Both the position numbers and the translations under genes were made by a program. A stretch of DNA of 35,305 bases. Source: Firmicutes bacterium UBA1739 (lineage in GTDB: Bacteria > Bacillota > Clostridia > Peptostreptococcales > Anaerovoracaceae). The stretch spans positions 1 through 35,305 of the forward strand of contig DCHZ01000033.1 in the NCBI GenBank assembly GCA_002315385.1. The letters run 5' to 3'. The stretch's first letter is position 1; every line of letters begins with the position of its first letter. The notes below the pieces were generated by a model, which was given only the letters and a program-made list of their open reading frames with translations, did not search any database and was not told the DNA's origin. Shown here piece after piece: positions 8,868 to 16,698 of this stretch.

Positions 8868-8872
8868 TATAA

Positions 8873-11800
8873 ATGAGAAAACTCAAGACAATGGACGGAA
8901 ATACAGCAGCGGCTCACGTAGCATACGCATTTTCTGAAGTTGCGGCAATTTATCCCATTACTCCTTCTTCTCCGATGGCGGAGAGCATGGATGAATGGGC
9001 ATCCGCAGGCAGAAAGAATATTTTCGGCGAAAAAGTTGAAATAATTGAAATGGAATCTGAGGGCGGAGCAGCGGGAGCTGTTCACGGCTCGGCTGTAGCG
9101 GGAGCATATACCTCAACCTTTACGGCTTCTCAGGGGCTGCTTCTTATGATTCCCAATATGTATAAAATAGCGGCGGAACAGATTCCGGTGGTGTTTCATG
9201 TGGCTGCAAGAGCAGTTTCCACCCATGCATTATCGATTTTCGGAGATCATTCGGACGTAATGGGCTGCAGACAGACCGGTTTCGCAATGCTGGCTTCCAA
9301 CAGTGTTCAGCAGGCAATGGATCTGGCTGCGGCGGCTCATCTTTCCGCTATTGAAGGAAAACTTCCGGTGCTTCATTTTTTCGACGGATTCAGAACGTCA
9401 CACGAAAACCAGAAGATAGAAGTGTGGGATTATGATGAGCTCAAATCCATGGTGGATCCCGAAGCTGTAAAAAGATATAAAACAAAAGCCTTTCATCCCG
9501 GAAATCCCTACAGTATGGGTTCCGCAGAGCAGCCGGAAACCTTTTTCCAGCACAGAGAGGCATCAAATACGGCGTATCTTGATACCGTGAAAATCGTTGA
9601 GGAAAAGCTTGACAGAATAAATAAAAAAATCGGAACGAGCTATAAGCTGTTCAATTATTACGGCGCAGAGGATGCCGAGGAGATTATTATTGCCATGGGT
9701 TCGGTATGCGAGACGGCAGAGGAGCTGATTGATTATCTGAACGAAAACGGTCATAAAACAGGAATCATTGAAGTTCATCTTTACAGACCTTTTTCCGTAA
9801 AACACCTGTTGAATGCAATCCCTGATACAGTAAAAAAGATAGCGGTTCTTGACAGAACTAAAGAGCCGGGCGGAACGGGAGAGCCTCTGCTTCTGGACGT
9901 TATTTCCGCATTAAGAGGTTCGAAGTTTGAAAAAATTCCGGTGGCCGGAGGACGCTACGGTCTTGGTTCCAAGGATACACAGCCGGGAGATCTTCTGGCG
10001 GTATTTGAGAATCTGTGGAGTGAGAATACGAAGATGGAGTTTACCGTTTCAATCAATGATGATGTGACCGGTCTTTCTCTGCCGGTGCATTCAAATCCTG
10101 ATGTAACTGCTGAAGGAACAGTTTCCTGTAAATTCTGGGGCCTCGGAGCAGACGGTACGGTGGGCGCAAACAAAAACAGCGTAAAGATAATAGGCGATCA
10201 TACAGATAAAAAAGTTCAGGCATATTTTCAGTACGACTCCAAAAAATCCGGCGGTGTGACAATTTCTCATTTAAGATTCGGAGATAAGCCCATAAAGTCT
10301 ACATATTATATCAGGCAGGCGGATTTTGTGGCCTGTCATAATGCTGCCTATATTAAAAAATACAGCATGGTGGAGGATGTTAAGCCCGGCGGATTTTTCC
10401 TGCTGAACTGCAGCTGGAATGATGAGGAGTTGGAAAAGAATCTCAGCAGCCGGGATAAAAGGTACATCGCAAATAACAATGTTCAGTTCTATACCTGTGA
10501 CGCCGTGGATGCTGCGAAACGTGTAGGCCTGGGAGGACGAAGGACAAATTCGGTTCTGCAGGCGGCATTCTTTAAATTAGCCGATGTCATTCCGATAGAT
10601 GATGCAGTTAAGTACATGAAAGAAGCGGTTATTAATACATACAGCAGGAAGGGCAGCAGCATTGTTGACATGAATCTGAAAGCCATAGATGAAGGACTTG
10701 AGTCTGTTCATAAGGTAGTAATACCGGATTACTGGAAAAACGCCGATGACACCGGTGACATTAAACCGCTGACCGGCAGAAATCAGGCGCATACGGTTTA
10801 TCTTAACGAAGTGCTGATGCCTTACGGTTCAATGTCGGCGGACAGCATTCCTGTATCTAAGTTTATCCCTACGGCTAACGGAATGATTCCGGCGGGAACC
10901 TCGGCTTATGAAAAAAGGGGAATTGCAACGGATATTCCTGTCTGGATTAAAGATAACTGTATGCAGTGCAACTGGTGTTCGTATGCCTGCCCTCACGGAG
11001 TAATCAGACCCTTCGTTTTAAACAAAAGTGAATCGGAGAATGAAGTATTACATGACGATTTCATGCCAATGAAAGGAATGAAGGATTATTACTTTACAAT
11101 GGGAATTTCGGCTCTGGACTGTACCGGATGCGGAAGCTGTAATCAGGTATGTCATGCAAGAATCAAAGCAATAGAAATGATTCCTTCAAAAGAGAATGTC
11201 ATTGAACAGGAGCAGAAAAAATTTGATTATCTGTTTAATCAGGTGAAGAATAAGAACCTGCCTTTAGATATGAATAATGTAAAATCCTCTCAGTTCCGTC
11301 AGCCGCTGCTGGAGTTTTCCGGTGCATGCCCGGGCTGTGGTGAAACTCCTTATGCGAAACTGGTTACTCAGCTGTTCGGAGACAGAATGTTTATTGCAAA
11401 TGCAACAGGCTGCTCTTCAATCTGGGGCTGCAGTGCACCCAGCACGCCATATACTGTAAACAAACAGGGAAGAGGTCCGGCATGGGCAAATTCGTTATTC
11501 GAGGATAATGCCGAATTCGGTCTCGGAATGGCGATGTCAATGAAAGCACGGAGAAAAGAAATGCGGACTGCAGTGGAAAGGCTTGCCGGTATTGCGGGAA
11601 CAGAAGCACGTGAATGGCTGAATTCAATGAATGATGCCGAAGCTTCCGAAAAAGCAGGGGAAGCTTTGCTGAGAAAATGCGAGAGCCTGATTGCTGTAAA
11701 TGAAGATGCAAAATATGTGGTTGACAATAGGAATATGCTGATAAAACCTTCGATGTGGATATTCGGAGGAGACGGCTGGGCTTATGATATCGGCTATGGC

Positions 11801-12433
11801 GGACTTGATCATGTGATTGCATCCGGAGAAAACGTAAATATACTGGTGTTTGATACAGAGGTTTATTCCAACACGGGCGGTCAGTCTTCTAAAGCAACTC
11901 CTTTGGGAGCAGCTGCAAAGTTTGCCGCATCCGGAAAAAGGGTAAAGAAAAAGGATCTGGCTCAGATTGCCATGGCATATGGTTATGTATATGTGGCTCA
12001 GATTGCCATGGGTGCAAATCCCGCTCAGACCCTGAAGGCATTAAGGGAGGCTGAAGCGTATGACGGCCCTGCTCTGATAATCGCTTATGCTCCCTGTATT
12101 AATCACGGAATCAAATCGGGGATGAATAAGTCAATGCAGGAAATGAAAAAAGCGGTTGATTCCGGATACTGGAATCTTCTGAGATATAATCCGCAGCTTA
12201 AAGCTCAGGGAAAAAACCCTCTGTCTGTTGACAGTGCGATGCCGGCGGAAAGCTATGAAAGCTTCCTGTCCGGAGAGGAGCGCTACGATTCTTTGAGGAT
12301 TAAATTCCCGGAAACAGCGGAAAAGCTGTTTGCCGAGGCGGAGGAATCAGCTCTTGCCAGATATGAGGAACTGATTAACAGGAAGAAAGCCTTTGACAGA
12401 TTTTATGAAAACGGGGAAAAATCAAACAAATAG
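8873..12433 (+). CDS. nifJ: Pyruvate:ferredoxin (flavodoxin) oxidoreductase
   Basis: This is the single-chain enzyme that oxidises pyruvate and CoA to acetyl-CoA and CO2 and passes two electrons to ferredoxin. At 1186 residues it has the usual length, and the domains are in the usual order. The N-terminal pyrimidine-binding domain shows YPITPSSPMAE and EGGAAGAVHGS. The gamma domain lies at about 410-600. A two-cluster ferredoxin domain follows (CMQCNWCSYACP near 695, CTGCGSCNQVCH near 750). The C-terminal TPP domain carries CPGCGETPY near 818, GDGWAYDIGYGG near 966 and YSNTGGQSSKATP. All cluster and TPP motifs look intact. It starts five bases after the polyferredoxin stop, with GAAGGAG upstream of the ATG. 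Co-transcription with a transhydrogenase implies that reduced ferredoxin made here is used for NADPH formation. Confidence 0.97.
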   Translation: MRKLKTMDGNTAAAHVAYAFSEVAAIYPITPSSPMAESMDEWASAGRKNIFGEKVEIIEMESEGGAAGAVHGSAVAGAYTSTFTASQGLLLMIPNMYKIAAEQIPVVFHVAARAVSTHALSIFGDHSDVMGCRQTGFAMLASNSVQQAMDLAAAAHLSAIEGKLPVLHFFDGFRTSHENQKIEVWDYDELKSMVDPEAVKRYKTKAFHPGNPYSMGSAEQPETFFQHREASNTAYLDTVKIVEEKLDRINKKIGTSYKLFNYYGAEDAEEIIIAMGSVCETAEELIDYLNENGHKTGIIEVHLYRPFSVKHLLNAIPDTVKKIAVLDRTKEPGGTGEPLLLDVISALRGSKFEKIPVAGGRYGLGSKDTQPGDLLAVFENLWSENTKMEFTVSINDDVTGLSLPVHSNPDVTAEGTVSCKFWGLGADGTVGANKNSVKIIGDHTDKKVQAYFQYDSKKSGGVTISHLRFGDKPIKSTYYIRQADFVACHNAAYIKKYSMVEDVKPGGFFLLNCSWNDEELEKNLSSRDKRYIANNNVQFYTCDAVDAAKRVGLGGRRTNSVLQAAFFKLADVIPIDDAVKYMKEAVINTYSRKGSSIVDMNLKAIDEGLESVHKVVIPDYWKNADDTGDIKPLTGRNQAHTVYLNEVLMPYGSMSADSIPVSKFIPTANGMIPAGTSAYEKRGIATDIPVWIKDNCMQCNWCSYACPHGVIRPFVLNKSESENEVLHDDFMPMKGMKDYYFTMGISALDCTGCGSCNQVCHARIKAIEMIPSKENVIEQEQKKFDYLFNQVKNKNLPLDMNNVKSSQFRQPLLEFSGACPGCGETPYAKLVTQLFGDRMFIANATGCSSIWGCSAPSTPYTVNKQGRGPAWANSLFEDNAEFGLGMAMSMKARRKEMRTAVERLAGIAGTEAREWLNSMNDAEASEKAGEALLRKCESLIAVNEDAKYVVDNRNMLIKPSMWIFGGDGWAYDIGYGGLDHVIASGENVNILVFDTEVYSNTGGQSSKATPLGAAAKFAASGKRVKKKDLAQIAMAYGYVYVAQIAMGANPAQTLKALREAEAYDGPALIIAYAPCINHGIKSGMNKSMQEMKKAVDSGYWNLLRYNPQLKAQGKNPLSVDSAMPAESYESFLSGEERYDSLRIKFPETAEKLFAEAEESALARYEELINRKKAFDRFYENGEKSNK

Positions 12434-12448
12434 AGAGGAGGGAGTACA

Positions 12449-13303
12449 GTGAAAAAATATGAAATTATCAGTAAAGAAAAGCTGAATGAAAACATAACCC
12501 GTCTGGTGATATATTGCCCTCTTGTTGCCGGAAAAGCAAAACCGGGACAGTTTATTATTCTTCGTACGGATGAGTTTGGTGAGAGAATTCCTCTTACAAT
12601 GGCAGGTCATAATGAGGCAGACGGAACAATTGTACTGATTTATGCAGCTGTCGGAAGGACTACCATGCTGATGGATCAGATGGCTGAGGGCGACTGTTTT
12701 GCTGATATTGCCGGCCCTTTGGGAAAGCCCACCGAGATGGAAGGGCTTAAGAAGGTATGTGTTGTAGGCGGAGGAACGGGAAATGCTCTGGCTTATCCGA
12801 TAGCTTCAGGAATGCATAATAACGGAATTGAAGTCGACATGATAGCGGGATTCAAAAATTCAGAGCTTGTAATCCTTGAAGAAGACTTCAGAAATAATAC
12901 GGATAAAACGTACATTGTTACAGATGACGGCTCCTATGGCGAAAAGGCTTTTACAACGGATAAGCTCAGAACTCTTTTGGAGCAGGGTAATCAGTACGAT
13001 GAAATTGTAGCTGTGGGACCTCCGGTAATGATGAAGCTTGTCTGCGGGATTGCTGCGGAGTTCGGAATAAAATCAGTGGCTTCTCTGACGGCATATATGA
13101 TAGACGGAACAGGAATGTGCGGGGGCTGCAGGGTTACAATCGGAGGAGAAGACAGGTTTGTGTGCGTTGACGGGCCTGAATTTGACGGTTCACTGGTGGA
13201 CTGGGATGAACTGGTAATGAGAAATGCATATTATAAAGAACAGGAGGCCTATGACAGGGCTCATGTCTGTCGATTTACAGGGGGAGTGAGATACAGTGAT
13301 TAA
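12449..13303 (+). CDS. nfnA: NfnA: FAD/NAD-binding subunit of ferredoxin-NADP+ transhydrogenase
   Basis: This 284-residue protein belongs to the ferredoxin-reductase/PyrK-like family. It has an N-terminal FAD barrel (KPGQFIILRTDEFGERIPLTMAG, about residues 30-52), an NAD-binding fold starting at VVGGGTGNALAYPIASG (about 107-123) and a C-terminal [2Fe-2S] site, GTGMCGGCRVTI plus RFVCVDGPEFDG (about 219-245). This matches the small subunit of the electron-bifurcating NADH-dependent reduced ferredoxin:NADP+ oxidoreductase. It starts at GTG 12449 behind GAGAGGAGGGAG. The stop overlaps the next gene by 8 bp, which fits a tight heterodimer with NfnB. A sulfide dehydrogenase-type role is an alternative, but the neighbours favour transhydrogenase. 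Confidence 0.9.
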   Translation: MKKYEIISKEKLNENITRLVIYCPLVAGKAKPGQFIILRTDEFGERIPLTMAGHNEADGTIVLIYAAVGRTTMLMDQMAEGDCFADIAGPLGKPTEMEGLKKVCVVGGGTGNALAYPIASGMHNNGIEVDMIAGFKNSELVILEEDFRNNTDKTYIVTDDGSYGEKAFTTDKLRTLLEQGNQYDEIVAVGPPVMMKLVCGIAAEFGIKSVASLTAYMIDGTGMCGGCRVTIGGEDRFVCVDGPEFDGSLVDWDELVMRNAYYKEQEAYDRAHVCRFTGGVRYSD

Positions 13304-14693
13304 TCTTTCTAAAAAAAAGAATCCTATGCCGGAACAGAATCCTGATATCAGAAAAAGAAATTTTCTTGAAGTATCCGAAGGCTATACAGAGGAAATGGCT
13401 GTAAATGAAGCTATGAGATGTCTGAACTGCAGAACGCGCCCCTGCGTAAGCGGATGCCCGGTAATGGTAAATATTCCGGAATTTATTGAAAAAATTGCCG
13501 TAGGTGAATATGAAGAAGCTTATAGAATAATAAATACTACCAGCTCTCTGCCGGCAATCTGCGGAAGAGTGTGCCCTCAGGAAAGCCAGTGTGAGGGTAA
13601 ATGTGTAAGAGGTATCAGGGACGAGCCGGTGGCCATCGGAAGACTGGAAAGATTTGCGGCGGATTGGCATGCGAAAAATCCCGGGAATGCGGATTTTGAG
13701 ACAAAATCTCCTAATTCACACAGAGTTGCTGTTGTAGGTGCCGGCCCGGCGGGACTGGCCTGTGCCGGTGATCTGATAAACATGGGTTATGATGTTACCG
13801 TTTACGAGAGCCTTCACAAACTCGGCGGAGTTCTGGTTTACGGAATCCCGGAATTCAGACTGCCTAAGGAGATTGTAGCAGCAGAAGTTTCGGCACTGGA
13901 AGCAAAAGGCGTTAAATTTATTACAAACGCAATTATCGGAAAGTCGATAACAGTGGATGAGCTCATTAAGGAAGAAAAGTTCGAGGCTGTTTTCGTCGGA
14001 ACCGGTGCCGGACTTCCTTCATTTATGAATATACCGGGGGAAAACCTTCTGGGCGTCTGTGCCGCAAATGAATATCTGACCAGAATTAATCTTATGAAGG
14101 CATATTTGCCGGAGTATGATACTCCTATAATCAGGGCTAAAAAAATCGCAGTGGTGGGAGGAGGAAATGTTGCAATGGATGCTGCCCGATGTGCCATGAG
14201 AATGGGCGCAGAGGAAGTTTACATTATCTACAGACGTTCCGAAGAGGAAATGCCCGCCAGAGCGGAAGAAGTTCATCATGCTAAAGAGGAAGGTATTGAT
14301 TTCAGACTGCTTACCAATCCTGTAAGGATATTGGGCGATGAGGAAGGTCATGTTACGGGAATTGAATGTGTGAAAATGGCACAGGGTGAGGTGGACGCAT
14401 CAGGAAGAAGAAGCCCTGTTGAAATTCCGGATTCAAATTTTGTAATTGAGGCTGACTGTATCATTATGGCAATAGGAACAAAGCTTAACCGGTTGATTCT
14501 GAACACTACTGAGAATCTGAAAGCAAATAAAAGAGGCGGAATCGAAGTCAATGAAAAGTCGGCTACAAACAGACCTGAGATATTCGCCGGCGGAGATGCG
14601 GTTACCGGTGCGGCAACGGTAATAAAAGCTATGGGAGCAGGAAAAACGGCGGCAGCAGGCATCGATGAATATTTAAATAATAAGCCGGAATGA
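13296..14693 (+). CDS. nfnB: NfnB: large subunit of ferredoxin-NADP+ transhydrogenase (GltD-like)
   Basis: This 465-residue flavoprotein is of the glutamate synthase small-subunit type. The N-terminal domain binds two [4Fe-4S] clusters (CLNCRTRPCVSGCP at about 42-56, CGRVCPQESQCEGKC at about 89-103). An FAD Rossmann motif, VVGAGPAGLACAGDL, lies near 146-160, an NADPH-binding motif, VVGGGNVAMDAARCA, near 285-300, and a closing GGDAVTGAATVIKAMGAGK segment near 430. It starts at GTG 13296 inside the end of nfnA. Annotation pipelines often call such proteins glutamate synthase, but there is no GltB partner here. Position next to NfnA and NifJ supports a transhydrogenase. It is the last gene of the operon, 27 bases before a strong hairpin. 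Confidence 0.92.
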   Translation: MINLSKKKNPMPEQNPDIRKRNFLEVSEGYTEEMAVNEAMRCLNCRTRPCVSGCPVMVNIPEFIEKIAVGEYEEAYRIINTTSSLPAICGRVCPQESQCEGKCVRGIRDEPVAIGRLERFAADWHAKNPGNADFETKSPNSHRVAVVGAGPAGLACAGDLINMGYDVTVYESLHKLGGVLVYGIPEFRLPKEIVAAEVSALEAKGVKFITNAIIGKSITVDELIKEEKFEAVFVGTGAGLPSFMNIPGENLLGVCAANEYLTRINLMKAYLPEYDTPIIRAKKIAVVGGGNVAMDAARCAMRMGAEEVYIIYRRSEEEMPARAEEVHHAKEEGIDFRLLTNPVRILGDEEGHVTGIECVKMAQGEVDASGRRSPVEIPDSNFVIEADCIIMAIGTKLNRLILNTTENLKANKRGGIEVNEKSATNRPEIFAGGDAVTGAATVIKAMGAGKTAAAGIDEYLNNKPE

Positions 14694-14720
14694 TAATAAA
14701 CTGCCGGAGGGAGTCTGTAT

Positions 14721-14752
14721 CGGGCAACCGTCAAATGAATGACGGTTGCCCG
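14721..14752. terminator. Terminator hairpin between convergent nfnB and sfp-like genes
   Basis: CGGGCAACCGTC (14721-14732) and GACGGTTGCCCG (14741-14752) form a perfect 12-bp stem with an 8-base loop, followed by a short TTTATGCTT tract. It lies one base beyond the stop of the minus-strand gene, so it probably serves both directions. Confidence 0.85.
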
Positions 14753-14753
14753 T

Positions 14754-15326
14754 TTATGCTTCTATGGCAAAGGACGTATAATTGTGAAAATCAATTCTGG
14801 TGCCGGTTTTTCTGATTTCGTAAAAATCGATTGACTTCAGATGATCTAGGTCTGTGCCGAAGCACTTTGCCGCGGCTTCCTTTGCGGTCCATATTTCATA
14901 AAGACGTCTGTTTCTGACTTCGGCATCTGTTTCATGAAGAAAGTATTCCATATCCTTTTCCGTGCAGAAGAATCCGGCAGTTTTAATATCAATGCGGCCG
15001 ATTTTTTCAATATCAATGCCGACGGATTTGCCGGAAACAACGCAGGCCACCATGTCTCCGGAATGACTGATATTGAATTCGACAGGAATATTTATTACGA
15101 CAGGTTTTCCCGATTCATTTTTGGAAAAAATAATTTTTTCCGCAATCACACCGCAGTATGCGGAAATTTCCTTTCTTGCCAGTATTTCTCCGCAGATACT
15201 GCGGATTCTGTCATCGGCATGAATGTATTTACTTACATAGTGCCGTTTTTCATCGGACATAATGCTGTACCAGTATTCCAGTTCGTCAGTGGTTATACTC
15301 CTTATATCAAGAAAGCTGTATTTCAT
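14754..15326 (-). CDS. Sfp-type 4'-phosphopantetheinyl transferase
   Basis: This enzyme transfers the 4'-phosphopantetheine arm of CoA to a serine of carrier proteins. The family motifs are all present in its 190 residues: FNISHSGD (about 83-90), VGIDIEKI with the Mg-binding acidic residues (about 101-108) and WTAKEAAAKCFG (about 144-155). It is somewhat shorter than B. subtilis Sfp at the N-terminus. The start ATG is preceded by GAGGGA. It is transcribed alone, convergent with the redox operon and divergent from the racemase cluster. No polyketide, peptide synthetase or carrier-protein gene is in the window, so its target (fatty-acid ACP or a distant cluster) is unknown. Confidence 0.9.
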   Translation of the reverse strand: MKYSFLDIRSITTDELEYWYSIMSDEKRHYVSKYIHADDRIRSICGEILARKEISAYCGVIAEKIIFSKNESGKPVVINIPVEFNISHSGDMVACVVSGKSVGIDIEKIGRIDIKTAGFFCTEKDMEYFLHETDAEVRNRRLYEIWTAKEAAAKCFGTDLDHLKSIDFYEIRKTGTRIDFHNYTSFAIEA

Positions 15327-15357
15327 TCTGTTATCCCTCGTTCACTCAGTATAATTT

Positions 15358-15403
15358 TATGAAAACATATCAGATGTAACATTGTCAAGGAATTGTTTTC
15401 ATA
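15358..15403. promoter_or_regulatory. 10-bp inverted repeat upstream of the sfp-like gene
   Basis: TATGAAAACA (15358-15367) and TGTTTTCATA (15394-15403) are perfect complements separated by 26 bases. They lie in the divergent promoter region, close to the minus-strand gene. A paired operator or an RNA hairpin are both possible; no regulator is assigned. Confidence 0.5.
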
Positions 15404-15416
15404 GCATTAATGAATG

Positions 15417-15446
15417 TTTCACATTATAATTAATTGATATGTGAAA
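15417..15446. promoter_or_regulatory. Operator-like inverted repeat over the -35 of the racemase cluster
   Basis: TTTCACAT (15417-15424) and ATGTGAAA (15439-15446) are perfect inverted repeats with a 14-base spacer. The right arm overlaps the -35 box and spacer of the cluster promoter, so a bound protein would block or modulate it. No regulator gene lies in the cluster. Confidence 0.55.
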
Positions 15447-15462
15447 TGTACTATGGTAGAAT
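15434..15462 (+). promoter_or_regulatory. Promoter of the racemase-phosphatase-transporter cluster
   Basis: TTGATA (15434-15439), a 17-base spacer and TAGAAT (15457-15462) with an extended -10 TGG form a good SigA-type promoter, about 75 bases upstream of the first gene. Confidence 0.65.
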
Positions 15463-15541
15463 ATTATAAATTTTGATTTTTTGCTTTGTCGGTGCAAGAA
15501 TTTAAAGACAGTTAAAAACTGACATAGTGAGGAGGCTGCTT

Positions 15542-16681
15542 TTGAATAGAGCTGTAATAGATTGTGAGAAACTGAGAAATAATGTTTCGCAAATAAATCA
15601 GACTATACCTGACAACTGTAAAATAATTGCTGTAGTAAAAGGTGATGCGTACGGGCACGGACTGGAAGGAATTGCAAAAGAACTTGATAAGAATGACAGT
15701 ATAATAATGTTTGCGGTATCGTCTTTTGAGGAAGCAATGAATTGTATTAACTGTGGGGTTAAAAAGAAAATTCTGCTGTTAAATCCTGCCCCTTATTTTT
15801 ATCTGCGGAATGCATTGAAAGAATATGACAGCCGGATGCGGCGGAGAATAGCGGAACAGTTGCATTTTTCCGTATGCAGTACGGAGGAATTCAATTCATT
15901 CGAAAAAATATCATATGAGTATGATATTCGTATTAATATACATCTTCGACTTGATTTTTCGGGGGGATACAGAGGTTTTAACAGAAAAGGCTTCAGTGAC
16001 TGTATGAAAGACTTATTTAATGACCACAGTAACTGTAAAATTAAAGGTATTTATTCGCAGGTGTATTCTTTTTATTATGATAATCCTGATTTTGCGAAAA
16101 CCGATATGAAAGAGTATATGTCAGCACTGGAAAAAATCCCCGACAGATACAGAAAAGAAATGCTGGTGCATTTTCTGACTTCCTTATCATATTATAAGTA
16201 TCCGGAATACTGTTTTGATGCGGTGCGCATAGGAGCGGCATTATACGGAATGCCGGTTTCCCGGAATGCGGAAGACAATTTGGGATTGCAGGAGGTTATG
16301 TCAATATCGGGAACTGTATTAAATGTGGTTAATGTCAACGGGGAAAGCATGCTGGATTATACGGGAAGGTGTATGGCACAGAACAGAAAAATTGCGGTAC
16401 TGTCTTTCGGAAGCTGGGATATCCCGAATTTCTTTAAAAGTGAAAAAACTACAGTAATGATAAGAAATCACTTATTCACTATTGTCGGAAGCCCGTGTAT
16501 GGATTCTTTCTGTGTGGATGTAACAGATTGTGTTGAAGTTCAGCCGGGTGATGATGTGTGGATGCTGGATAGTTTTACGGGAATATCATTGAAGGATAAA
16601 ATACTTGAGAATAACTTTGATATTTTAGATTGTCAGATGATGTTTTCGGGGATGAGCAGAATTAATAAGTATTATAAATAG
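15542..16681 (+). CDS. Alanine racemase-like PLP enzyme with altered motifs
   Basis: This 379-residue protein starts at TTG 15542, six bases after AGGAGG (15530-15535). It is a fold-type III PLP racemase homologue. It keeps the PLP lysine motif AVVKGDAYGHG (Lys about 33), the VRIGAALYGMPV segment with the pyridine-nitrogen arginine, the catalytic-tyrosine region LDYTGRCM and the CMDSFCVDVTD motif. Two conserved features differ: the usual GYADG is GSWDI in IAVLSFGSWDIPNFF, and the C-terminal YEV-type motif reads FDILDC. These residues line the active-site entrance in alanine racemases, so substrate choice may have changed or activity been lost. It is the first gene of a five-gene run, 17 bases ahead of the phosphatase. 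A housekeeping wall-synthesis role seems less likely than a specialised one (inference). Confidence 0.8.
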   Translation: MNRAVIDCEKLRNNVSQINQTIPDNCKIIAVVKGDAYGHGLEGIAKELDKNDSIIMFAVSSFEEAMNCINCGVKKKILLLNPAPYFYLRNALKEYDSRMRRRIAEQLHFSVCSTEEFNSFEKISYEYDIRINIHLRLDFSGGYRGFNRKGFSDCMKDLFNDHSNCKIKGIYSQVYSFYYDNPDFAKTDMKEYMSALEKIPDRYRKEMLVHFLTSLSYYKYPEYCFDAVRIGAALYGMPVSRNAEDNLGLQEVMSISGTVLNVVNVNGESMLDYTGRCMAQNRKIAVLSFGSWDIPNFFKSEKTTVMIRNHLFTIVGSPCMDSFCVDVTDCVEVQPGDDVWMLDSFTGISLKDKILENNFDILDCQMMFSGMSRINKYYK

Positions 16682-16698
16682 AAAAAAAGGAGAATAAT

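Noticed and set aside
13296..14693. The GltD-like protein as glutamate synthase small subunit
   Set aside because: No large subunit is present, and adjacency and overlap with NfnA next to NifJ fit the transhydrogenase better.
14754..15326. The phosphopantetheinyl transferase as part of a natural-product gene cluster
   Set aside because: No carrier protein, ketosynthase or adenylation domain is encoded in the window.
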